Position numbers and translations under genes: made by a program. DNA of 26,453 nucleotides from an uncultured beta proteobacterium (GTDB lineage: Bacteria > Pseudomonadota > Gammaproteobacteria > Burkholderiales > SG8-39), in the NCBI GenBank assembly GCA_902826155.1, contig CADEDU010000089.1, forward strand, positions 1 through 26,453, read 5' to 3'. This document shows positions 14,766 through 22,119 of the stretch, one piece after another; positions within the stretch are counted from its first letter, which is position 1, and each line of letters opens with the position of its first letter. Under the pieces are notes generated by a model. It saw only the letters and a list, made by a program, of their open reading frames with translations. It was not told the origin of the DNA and did no database searches.

Positions 14766-17494
14766 GCTGCGCGATCCTGCGCGCGGGCCTCGCGATACAC
14801 CCGCACGCGCATGATGTCCGACCCGCTGCCGGTGGAATCGGTCAGCGACAGCGACAGATCGGTCACCGAGTTCAGGCTCGGCAGGTGCAGATCCTTCGCG
14901 TACGGGGTCTTCCAGTGATCGAACTGGCCGATCATCAGCACCGTGTCGGGTCGGATTCCCGCGCGCAGCACGGCGTTTCCGCGCGTGATGCCCGACACCG
15001 ATTCGATCGCCACCGGATCACCCTCGGCAATGCCCAGCTTCTTCGCCGTGACGCGATTGATGATCACGCCCTTGTGGCCGGCGATGTTGTTGGCCACCTC
15101 GTTGATGAGCGGGATGCCGACATTCGCCCCCCACGAGTACTGCATGCTGCGCGCGGTGAGCGCCCAAAGCGGGTAGTCGTCGGGTTGCTTGCCGCGCTCT
15201 TTGACGTAGTCGGTCCAGATGTCGGGAAACGGCATGTACTCGGGCATGAACTCGTATTCTTTCAACTGCGTGTCCCACCACTCGATGCCGGTCTCGTGCA
15301 GGCGATGCGCCAGTTCGCGTCCGTGACGCACCAGCCGTTCCTGGTACGGCAGCTCGAAGCGCAGGTTCTGCCGCACCATCGAGGGCCACAGATACCAGTC
15401 GAGCTGCGAGAACGGCGCGAGCATGTAGCCGTTCTCCTTGAACCACGCCAGATCGTGCACTTGCTTGCCGTCGGACAGGTCGTGGCTCGCGGCTTTGGCG
15501 ACCGCATCCCAGATCGCATCGACGCTGTGCTCCCTGGCAGGATCGAGCGCGTAGTCGAAGCTCTTGCCGCGCAGCCCCATTCCCGCCGCACCGCGATTGA
15601 TGGCGTTGTTGTAGGCCTCGAGGATGCCCGCGCGCTTGGCGAGCTCGGTGGCGATCTGCGTCATGTCCATCGTGTCGACGACCTTCTCGGCCACCGCCTG
15701 ACGCACCGCCCAGCCCTCGTGCTTCCAGAACTGCTGGACGAACTTGGTGCTGCCGATGCGGATCAGCTGCGTGCTCTCCAGGTCCGTGGCATCGGGCAGG
15801 AGGATGTCGGCGAAGTGATTGGTCTCGTCGTCGGTGTAGGAGAACGCGACGATGAACGGGAACTCGGCCAGCCGATTGGCGATCTCCGGCGCATTCCACG
15901 AGGAGATCGCCGGATTGGTGCGATAGCAGAACCACACGTCGGGGTTGGTCTGCTTTGGCCAGTGATCAGGCTGCTCTTTCTGGAACAGCCACGGCAGATG
16001 CGCCGGCCCCAATGCCGGTGACCACGGCGAGTTCGACACCAGCGGCACCAGCGTCTTGTACGCGTTGCGGATATGCGGCTTGGCTGCCCAGCCCTCGCGC
16101 GTCGTCGAATTGAACTCGTACTTCATGAAACCGTCGGGACCGGGCACGCACGAACCGGTACGGCTGAACGCCGGACGCACCAGCTTCACCGCCGTGCCGA
16201 GCGTGCCGCCAGGCACTTCGAGTGCACCCACCAGCACCGCGAGCAGCGTGCGTGCCCAACAGGCGTGATAGCCGCCCCAGCCGTTGTTGACGCTCTTGCC
16301 CAGCATCACCGCAACCGGGCGAAACGGCAGCGTCACGCCTTCGATCTCGATCGTCTGACCGATGCACGCATGCGCGACGTACTCGTCGGCGACCTTGCGC
16401 ACCGTTGCCGCGGGCACATCGCACTCGCCTTGCGCCCATTCGGGCGTGTAGTGGCGCACGTGCTCGATCAACAACTCGAACGATGGCTTGGCCGCGACGC
16501 GATCGTGCCGGATCAGCTCGCCATCGGGCCCCTGCTCCACGCCGCGCACTTCGTACGTGCCCACCAGCGCGGCATCGCCGATCGGTGCGTCGAACGGTTT
16601 CGCTGAGCCACTCGATGCATCCCAGATCAACGGCTTCATGCTGTCGGGATCGCGCACGAACCAGCCGTTGGGGCCGACGAGATACGGCGAGTTCGACCGC
16701 TCCTTGAGATAGGACACGTCGCAGGTCTCGCGCCAGTCGCGCTCGACGATCATCCGATGAATCAGCGCGAACAGGAACGCCGCATCGGTCTTGGGCTTGA
16801 TCGGCACCCACTCTGCCGACAGCGCGCCGGTGATCGACAGATGCGGCTCGACCTGCACGCGCTTCAAGCCGCGCACACGCGCATCGGCCTCGCGCCAGAT
16901 GCCCACCACGCCGGCCGAGGCCTCGACGTTGTTGCCGCAGTTGATCACGTAGTTCACGTACGGCGTGTCGGGCGAGACGATGAACGCGCGATGCCACAGC
17001 TCGCCGTACAGATGCTCGGAGTGGTAGCACTTGACGCCCTGCCCGGCGCCGTAGCCCTGGTCGAGCGGGCCCCACGCCGCCATGAACGCCGGAAACGTAC
17101 CCATGTACTGCACCGGTGTGCCGCCACCGCCGGTCGACATTGCCAGGCGCGGAAAGCCCGATTCGTCGGTGAGCCCGCTGGCGCGGATCGAGCGCAATTT
17201 CTCGCCGACGATGTCGAGCGCTTCGTCCCAGCTGATCGGCACGAATCCGGGGTCTTCGTTGCGCCCCTTCTTCGGATTGGTGCGCTTCATCGGCTGTTTG
17301 ATGCGGTTGGGGTTGTAGGTTTTCTGGATCAACCCGTACGCCTTCACGCACACGCGCCCACCACCCGGATGCTCGCCGCGAATGTCGTAGTTGCTCTCGA
17401 CGCGCAATGCCACGCCGTCTTCGACTTCGACCTTCAGCAGATCGGGGCCGGCCACACACTGGTAGCAGTAGACAGGGAGTTTCTTGCTGGCCAT
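14762..17494 (-). CDS. DMSO-reductase-family molybdopterin oxidoreductase, catalytic subunit
   Basis: This 910-residue cytoplasmic protein binds bis-molybdopterin guanine dinucleotide. It begins with a modified iron-sulfur motif: C10-Y-Q-C13, then P17 where a third cysteine is normally found, then C49. Core family segments follow, including N-P-x-R-I-K-Q-P-M-K-R (62-71), W-D-E-A-L-D (89-94) and G-V-K-C-Y-H-S-E-H-L-Y-G-E (153-165) near the usual molybdenum-ligand position; C156 or S159 are candidate ligands but cannot be assigned. The cofactor-binding C-terminal domain ends near the stop. There is no twin-arginine signal, so it acts inside the cell. Organisation with a ferredoxin/anchor partner resembles phenylacetyl-CoA:acceptor oxidoreductase (PadBCD), sulfite-oxidising SoeABC and polysulfide reductase; I lean to an organic substrate because of the amidase and hydrolase downstream, with low certainty. 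The ATG at 17494 has no strong ribosome binding site. Confidence 0.92.
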   Translation of the reverse strand: MASKKLPVYCYQCVAGPDLLKVEVEDGVALRVESNYDIRGEHPGGGRVCVKAYGLIQKTYNPNRIKQPMKRTNPKKGRNEDPGFVPISWDEALDIVGEKLRSIRASGLTDESGFPRLAMSTGGGGTPVQYMGTFPAFMAAWGPLDQGYGAGQGVKCYHSEHLYGELWHRAFIVSPDTPYVNYVINCGNNVEASAGVVGIWREADARVRGLKRVQVEPHLSITGALSAEWVPIKPKTDAAFLFALIHRMIVERDWRETCDVSYLKERSNSPYLVGPNGWFVRDPDSMKPLIWDASSGSAKPFDAPIGDAALVGTYEVRGVEQGPDGELIRHDRVAAKPSFELLIEHVRHYTPEWAQGECDVPAATVRKVADEYVAHACIGQTIEIEGVTLPFRPVAVMLGKSVNNGWGGYHACWARTLLAVLVGALEVPGGTLGTAVKLVRPAFSRTGSCVPGPDGFMKYEFNSTTREGWAAKPHIRNAYKTLVPLVSNSPWSPALGPAHLPWLFQKEQPDHWPKQTNPDVWFCYRTNPAISSWNAPEIANRLAEFPFIVAFSYTDDETNHFADILLPDATDLESTQLIRIGSTKFVQQFWKHEGWAVRQAVAEKVVDTMDMTQIATELAKRAGILEAYNNAINRGAAGMGLRGKSFDYALDPAREHSVDAIWDAVAKAASHDLSDGKQVHDLAWFKENGYMLAPFSQLDWYLWPSMVRQNLRFELPYQERLVRHGRELAHRLHETGIEWWDTQLKEYEFMPEYMPFPDIWTDYVKERGKQPDDYPLWALTARSMQYSWGANVGIPLINEVANNIAGHKGVIINRVTAKKLGIAEGDPVAIESVSGITRGNAVLRAGIRPDTVLMIGQFDHWKTPYAKDLHLPSLNSVTDLSLSLTDSTGSGSDIMRVRVYREARAQDRAA

Positions 17495-17795
17495 AGGCTG
17501 ATTTTTCGCAGAGGCAGTACGGGAGGCGCGGTGCGGTCGTCGGCGTCGTCGCGCAGTGCGCTGTCGGTTGCGGGAGCGTGATCGATGATAGCGCACGCCC
17601 TGCTGCGGATCGCTGCATTGCGGGGAGCGCCCCGAGCCGCAGGTGATCAGGCATCCGTGCTGCGTCGTCGCCAGCGACTGCGACACCGGGGGCGCGCATA
17701 CGCGTTCAGCTGTTTCTCGGCTCTGCACTGCGGAGTAGAGTTCGCGTGCTGTCCGTTCGCGACAGTCCCCACAAAGAAAATGAGGAGACTCCCTG
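17495..17795. promoter_or_regulatory. Divergent intergenic region between two molybdoenzyme operons
   Basis: This 301-bp gap separates the starts of the leftward DMSO-reductase-type operon and the rightward molybdenum hydroxylase operon. It must hold both promoters. GAGGAG at 17782-17787 is the ribosome binding site of the rightward gene. I see no convincing operator palindrome, terminator or coding sequence; the open frames crossing it are arginine-rich shadows. Confidence 0.4.
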
Positions 17796-18251
17796 ATGCC
17801 TCGATTCACGCTCAAGGTGAACGGCAAGGCGCGCGCCTTCGATGCCGACGCCGACACCCCGCTGCTCTACGTCCTGCGCGACAACCTCGGTTTGCACGGC
17901 CCCAAGTTCGGCTGCGGACTGGGCCAGTGCGGCGCCTGCACCGTGCACGTCAACGGCGAAGCGGTGCGTTCGTGCATGCTGCCGGTCAATACCGTCAAGG
18001 GCGATGTCACCACACTCGAAGGCCTGGGCAGCGTGGCCAAACCGAGCCGGCTGCAGCAGGCATTCATCACCGAGCAGGCGGCGCAATGCGGATACTGCGT
18101 CAACGGCATGATCATGACCTCTGCCGCGCTGCTCGCGAAGAACCGCAACCCGAGCGAAGCCGACATTCGCGGCGCGCTGGCAGGCAATCTGTGCCGCTGC
18201 GGTACCCATCAACGCATCGTCGCTGCAGTCAAGCGCGCGGCCACGGCCTGA
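17796..18251 (+). CDS. Molybdenum hydroxylase small subunit, two [2Fe-2S] clusters (IorA/NicA-like)
   Basis: The 151-residue protein is the electron-transfer subunit of a xanthine-oxidase-family enzyme. The plant-ferredoxin-type cluster is bound by C40, C45, C48 and C60 (FGCGLGQCGACTV...C) and the second cluster by C98, C101, C133 and C135 (CGYC...CRC). Both sets are complete. It passes electrons from the molybdenum centre to an outside acceptor. The ATG at 17796 follows GAGGAG with eight bases between. The large subunit starts 13 nt after its stop, so the two are one operon. It has no signal peptide of its own; export would require folding with the Tat-tagged partner and travelling with it. 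Isoquinoline 1-oxidoreductase and nicotinate dehydrogenase small subunits are the closest named relatives by character. Confidence 0.94.
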   Translation: MPRFTLKVNGKARAFDADADTPLLYVLRDNLGLHGPKFGCGLGQCGACTVHVNGEAVRSCMLPVNTVKGDVTTLEGLGSVAKPSRLQQAFITEQAAQCGYCVNGMIMTSAALLAKNRNPSEADIRGALAGNLCRCGTHQRIVAAVKRAATA

Positions 18252-18264
18252 GACGGAGGCGACC

Positions 18265-20511
18265 ATGCAAAGAAACTCGGCATCTCCGATCGATCGCCGC
18301 GCCTTCCTCAAGGCAAGTGGCGCTCTCACCATCGGCTTCTCCATATTCGGCACGGGTGCGGCCAGTGCCACCTCCGCGCTGCGTCCGCCGAAGTCAGTCG
18401 CCAAGGACGCGGTGGACTCCTGGCTCACCATCTCGGCCGACAATCGCGTGACCATCTTCTCGGGCAAGGTCGATCTGGGCACCGGCGCGCGGACCGCGCT
18501 GGCCCAGCTGGCCGCCGAGGAACTGGACGTTTCCTTCGACAGCGTCGAGATGGTCATGGGCGATACCGCGACCACGCCCGACCAGTGGCTCACGGCCGCC
18601 AACCTCACCATCTTCCAAGGCGGTTCCGAACTGCGCCGCGCTGCCGCCAGCGCCCGCCGCGCACTGGTGGAACGCGCCGCGAAGCGCTTGGACGCGCCGA
18701 CCAGCGAGCTGATCGTCGAGGACGGTGTGGTGCGCGTGAAGACCAACCCCACGCGCGCTGTCCGCTACAGCGAGCTGTTGGGGAATGGCCTGGAGGTCAA
18801 GGTCGATCCGAAAATCGAGCTGAAGAAGGCACCGCAATACAAGGTGATCGGCAAGTCGATCCCGCGGGTGGACATCCCGGCGAAGATCACCGGTGAGTTC
18901 ACCTACGTGCACGACGTGCGTGTGCCCGGCATGCTGCACGCCCGCGTGGTGCGGCCCGACGATCTCGGCGCCAAGCTGCTGTCGTTCGACGACGCCGGCG
19001 CGCGCAAGGTGGGCGGCTTCGTGCAGACCGTGCGCAAAGGCGATTTCATCGCGGTCGTCGCGCGCTCGGAATGGGGCGCGGTCAAGGCGGCGCGCGCGTT
19101 GAAGGTGAACTGGGGCGTCGGCGTCGGGCTGCCTGAGCAGGCGCGCGTATTCGAGCACTGGCGCCAGCGCCCGATCGCCAAGGAGGAAGTTACCCAAACC
19201 GCCGGCGATGCCACCGCCGCACTGCAGGTCGCCGTCAAGCGTGTCAAGGCGTCCTACGATTTCGCGGTGCAGACCCACGCCACCATCGGCCCGTCATGCG
19301 CGGTTGCCGACTTCAAGGACGGCAAGCTCACGGTGTGGACCTCCTCGCAGGCGACTCACTCGATGGTGCACGAGCTGTCGGTGATCACCGGTCTGCCGCA
19401 ATCGGCGATCCGCCTGACGTTCCTCGAAGGCGCCGGTTGCTACGGACGCAATGGCACCGAAGATGCGGCCGCCGACGCCGCCGTGATCGCGCAGCAGATC
19501 GGCAAGCCGGTGCGGGTGCAATGGATGCGCGATGACGAGACCGCGCGATCGCCGAAGAGCCCGCCGCGCACGATGGATCTGGAAGCGGGCCTCGATGCGC
19601 AAGGCAACGTCGTGGCGTGGTCGGGAGATTTCTACATCGCGCTCAATCACATCGCCGCCTTCAAGCCGCTCGACTTTCCGTTGCTCTCGGCCACCGAGAC
19701 CGGCATTCCGCGCCCGGGCAACTGGGTGGGGTTCCTGTTCCAGAACTCGGGGCAGCCTTACCAGTTCCCCAACGTCAAGGTGAACACGCGCCATGTCGCC
19801 GAGGCGTTTTTCCGCTCGTCGCACCTGCGTAGTCCGGGTCGGATCGAGAACAGCTTCGCCAACGAGGCGTTCATGGACGAGTTGGCCGCTGCGGCGAATG
19901 CCGATCCGGTGGAGTTCCGATTGCGCTACCTGAAGGATCAGCGCGCGATCGACATCATCCAGGCGGTGGCGAAACTGGCGAACTGGCAAACGCGCCCCGG
20001 CCCGAATCCGCAAGCCGGCAGCGGTGACGTGCTCAAAGGCCGTGGCATCGCGTATCTGCGCTACAACAACGCGATCACCTACGTGGGCGCGGTCGCCGAA
20101 GTCGAGGTGACCAAATCAACCGGCGCGATCAAGGTCACGCGCATCTGTCTGAGCCACGACTGCGGCGAGATGGTCAATCCCGACGGCGTGGCCAATCAGG
20201 TCGAAGGCGGCGTGCTGCAAACGGTGAGTCGCACATTGCTGGAGACGGTGAACTGGGATCGCTCGAAAGTGCTGAGCGTCGACTGGGCCACCTATCCGAT
20301 CGCGCGCTTCCCCGACATGCCCAAGGTGGAGATCGCCTTGATCGATCGACCGGGAACCGTCGCATGGGGTGCGGGCGAACCCACGGCATGCGCCATTCCC
20401 GGCGCGATAGCGAACGCGGTGTTCGATGCCACCGGCGTGCGACTGCGCTCGGTACCGTTCACACCTGGGAAGGTGAAGGCCGCAATGGCTGCAGGACCGG
20501 TCCGCGCCTGA
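18265..20511 (+). CDS. Molybdenum hydroxylase large subunit, Tat-exported (IorB/NicB-like, xanthine dehydrogenase family)
   Basis: This 748-residue catalytic subunit binds molybdopterin cytosine dinucleotide in relatives and hydroxylates N-heterocycles or aldehydes using water. A twin-arginine signal is present (D10-R-R-A-F-L-K, then G-A-L-T-I-G-F-S-I-F-G), so it acts in the periplasm. E705 in G-A-G-E-P-T corresponds to the universal active-site glutamate of the family. The G-A-G-C-Y-G-R-N-G-T-E-D segment near residue 391 replaces the G-G-G-F-G-R motif of classical members and is typical of the nicotinate dehydrogenase/IorB branch. No FAD subunit and no cytochrome c subunit is adjacent, so its electron acceptor is unknown. 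The ATG at 18265 is 13 nt after the small subunit and preceded by GGAGG. The substrate cannot be set from sequence. Confidence 0.93.
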   Translation: MQRNSASPIDRRAFLKASGALTIGFSIFGTGAASATSALRPPKSVAKDAVDSWLTISADNRVTIFSGKVDLGTGARTALAQLAAEELDVSFDSVEMVMGDTATTPDQWLTAANLTIFQGGSELRRAAASARRALVERAAKRLDAPTSELIVEDGVVRVKTNPTRAVRYSELLGNGLEVKVDPKIELKKAPQYKVIGKSIPRVDIPAKITGEFTYVHDVRVPGMLHARVVRPDDLGAKLLSFDDAGARKVGGFVQTVRKGDFIAVVARSEWGAVKAARALKVNWGVGVGLPEQARVFEHWRQRPIAKEEVTQTAGDATAALQVAVKRVKASYDFAVQTHATIGPSCAVADFKDGKLTVWTSSQATHSMVHELSVITGLPQSAIRLTFLEGAGCYGRNGTEDAAADAAVIAQQIGKPVRVQWMRDDETARSPKSPPRTMDLEAGLDAQGNVVAWSGDFYIALNHIAAFKPLDFPLLSATETGIPRPGNWVGFLFQNSGQPYQFPNVKVNTRHVAEAFFRSSHLRSPGRIENSFANEAFMDELAAAANADPVEFRLRYLKDQRAIDIIQAVAKLANWQTRPGPNPQAGSGDVLKGRGIAYLRYNNAITYVGAVAEVEVTKSTGAIKVTRICLSHDCGEMVNPDGVANQVEGGVLQTVSRTLLETVNWDRSKVLSVDWATYPIARFPDMPKVEIALIDRPGTVAWGAGEPTACAIPGAIANAVFDATGVRLRSVPFTPGKVKAAMAAGPVRA

Positions 20512-20541
20512 TCGGCCCTCGGGCATGACCTTGGAGGAAGA

Positions 20542-20628
20542 ATGACCCGGAGCGGTGCGGAACCGCTCCGGGTGCAGGCGGCGGAGTACCATCTTGGTCC
20601 TCATCATCTGTCTGCGTCGCACCCGTAG
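20542..20628 (+). CDS. Possible small ORF (28 codons) upstream of tRNA-Arg
   Basis: An ATG at 20542 is placed five bases after an excellent ribosome binding site, GGAGGA (20533-20538). It opens 28 codons beginning M-T-R-S-G-A-E-P-L-R and stops at a TAG inside the acceptor/D-arm junction of the tRNA gene. Codons 2-11 form the 12-bp hairpin described separately. It could be a leader peptide or only a chance ORF; nothing in its sequence suggests a function. Confidence 0.2.
   Translation: MTRSGAEPLRVQAAEYHLGPHHLSASHP
20545..20573 (+). other. Perfect 12-bp GC-rich hairpin after the molybdenum hydroxylase operon
   Basis: ACCCGGAGCGGT (20545-20556) and ACCGCTCCGGGT (20562-20573) are exact inverted copies around a five-base loop, GCGGA. 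It begins 34 nt after the hydroxylase stop. No T-tract follows, so a standard intrinsic terminator is not supported; it may protect the mRNA 3' end or attenuate read-through into the tRNA. Confidence 0.75.
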
Positions 20629-20695
20629 CTCAGCTGGATAGAGTACGTGGCTTCGAACCACGGGGTCGGGAGTTCGAGTCTCTCCGGGTGCGCCA
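20619..20695 (+). tRNA. tRNA-Arg (anticodon TCG)
   Basis: A complete 77-nt tRNA with encoded CCA. The acceptor stem is GCACCCG (20619-20625) with CGGGTGC (20685-20691), followed by discriminator G and CCA. The D arm is GCTC/GAGT, the anticodon stem CGTGG/CCACG with loop CTTCGAA, and the T arm GGGAG/CTCTC with loop TTCGAGT. The anticodon TCG (20653-20655) reads CGA, so it accepts arginine. No intron or duplicated 3' end was seen. Confidence 0.97.
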
Positions 20696-20713
20696 AAGCT
20701 TCAAGTTGCAAGG

Positions 20714-20750
20714 AAGGCCGTCGCTTGCGAACGCGACGGCCTTTTATTTT
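20714..20750 (+). terminator. Rho-independent terminator of tRNA-Arg
   Basis: An 11-bp perfect stem, AAGGCCGTCGC (20714-20724) with GCGACGGCCTT (20733-20743), has an 8-nt loop and runs into a T-rich tail (TTTTATTTT, 20742-20750). It begins 18 nt after the CCA end. Confidence 0.92.
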
Positions 20751-20939
20751 CTGTGACACGCGAGCCGCATGCATCGTGCACGGCCAGGCGACGGCGTCTT
20801 GTACACCGCGCAACCCGGTCGCACGAGCCTGAAACATCTGTCAATTCTGCGCCTGACGGATTGTTATGACTTGTAGTGCTCTCGTCGCATCGAGTGTCGC
20901 TCGATACGCTGCGACGCTTCATCGATGCGGAGCACGCAC

Positions 20940-22046
20940 ATGGTTAATCGCCGGGCCAGCCGGAAACCCTCGTCCTCGAGCTTTTGGCTCTACTCGCGCT
21001 GGGTAGTGCTCAACGCCGTAGTGGGGGCGGGCGCGATCGGCATCCCTGTGCTCGCCGCTTGGGCGTTCGCCACCCGAATCACCGGAACTGCGCCGCTTCC
21101 GAACAGTGCGTTGATCGGCGTGGGCATCGTCGCAGCGATCATCGGCACCGTGCTGTGCGGCATCTTCGTCGGCTCAGCGCAATGGTGGCTGGTCCGCCAT
21201 CGCATCACGGGACTGCCGCTCGGCAAATGGAATGCGGCGTTGACCGCCGGTGTCGCAATCGCCTGGATCGGGCTGGTCGCGGCAATCGAGTTCCTGCAAT
21301 TCACATCTGTCACGCCATGGCGCATCACCAACGGCGTACCACCGCCAGCGTTGTGGGTGCTGTGCACCGGATTGCTCATCGGCATCACGACCGCCTTGCC
21401 GCAAGCGCTGCTATTGCGCCAGTACGTCGACCAGGCGTTGTGGTGGCTCTACGGTAACGCGCTCGGCTGGGTATTCGCGGTGATGACGCTACTGGCCGTG
21501 TTTCCCCTCATCCCGGTAAAGGGGACCAAACAGATCGTCGGCGCGATCGCCGCCGGATCGTTCGTCCTCGCGCTCATCGTCGCCGCGGTCAACGGGCTGT
21601 TCCTCGCCATCATGCTCAGCGTCGTGCGAAACACCGGCCTGCGGCCCAGTGACCACGACATGTACGTGCGCAAACCACGCAAGCGCCGTGCTTCGACAGG
21701 CGCCGGTCGTTCGGGCCAGCGCAAGTCTGAGTTGGTGCCTGCAGTCGCGCGGCCAACTCCGCCCCGCGGGGCGCCGAACCCGTCGGCACCGTCGCTTTCG
21801 GTCTCCGCTTCGGTGCTGACCGCTCAGGCCGCGACTGCCCAGGGCGGAGCAAACGACGCCGTCATCAAACCGGCCCTCGCCGCATCGGCGGCTGTGGCGC
21901 CGCTCAAACTCGCACCGCAAAAAAGCATTTCAGCGACCGCGCCGGTCCAATCCATCGGTAAACGCACGCGTGCGTCGACAATGATCGAATTGGCGGGGCT
22001 GCGCCTGACGCAATCGGGCGGGCGATCGGCCTCCGGGGGTGCGTGA
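20940..22046 (+). CDS. Polytopic membrane protein of unknown family with Ala/Pro/Ser-rich C-terminal tail
   Basis: I do not recognise this 368-residue protein. The first 220 residues hold six hydrophobic segments (for example W-V-V-L-N-A-V-V-G-A-G-A, A-L-I-G-V-G-I-V-A-A-I-I-G, V-L-C-T-G-L-L-I-G and S-F-V-L-A-L-I-V-A-A-V-N-G). Several tryptophans lie at helix ends. The last 150 residues are basic, then rich in Ala, Pro and Ser, probably disordered and cytoplasmic by the positive-inside rule. The start at 20940 is preferred because GGAG lies seven bases upstream; an in-frame ATG at 20925 has no such site. It stands alone on the plus strand, 190 nt after the tRNA terminator, and converges on the DUF1116 gene with a 73-nt gap that holds no clear terminator. 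No enzyme motif is visible. Confidence 0.8.
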   Translation: MVNRRASRKPSSSSFWLYSRWVVLNAVVGAGAIGIPVLAAWAFATRITGTAPLPNSALIGVGIVAAIIGTVLCGIFVGSAQWWLVRHRITGLPLGKWNAALTAGVAIAWIGLVAAIEFLQFTSVTPWRITNGVPPPALWVLCTGLLIGITTALPQALLLRQYVDQALWWLYGNALGWVFAVMTLLAVFPLIPVKGTKQIVGAIAAGSFVLALIVAAVNGLFLAIMLSVVRNTGLRPSDHDMYVRKPRKRRASTGAGRSGQRKSELVPAVARPTPPRGAPNPSAPSLSVSASVLTAQAATAQGGANDAVIKPALAASAAVAPLKLAPQKSISATAPVQSIGKRTRASTMIELAGLRLTQSGGRSASGGA

Positions 22047-22119
22047 CGTCGCGCGTTACGCGAAAACTTCCCGGCTTTGGAACCTTCTCGCGACGCTCTT
22101 CCAGTGACGCGGCAGGCCG

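Noticed and set aside
14753..16021. Plus-strand ORF of 422 residues over the molybdoenzyme gene
   Set aside because: It is antisense to a strongly conserved coding sequence and has no recognisable domain.
20545..20573. The 12-bp hairpin as a rho-independent terminator
   Set aside because: No T-tract follows the stem; the next bases are GC-rich.
20619..20700. tRNA-Arg as an integration (attachment) site
   Set aside because: No duplicated tRNA 3' end, integrase or mobile gene is visible in the window.
20604..20837. Minus-strand ORF of 77 residues across the tRNA
   Set aside because: Its sequence is the antisense translation of the tRNA-Arg gene and terminator, a well-known annotation artefact.
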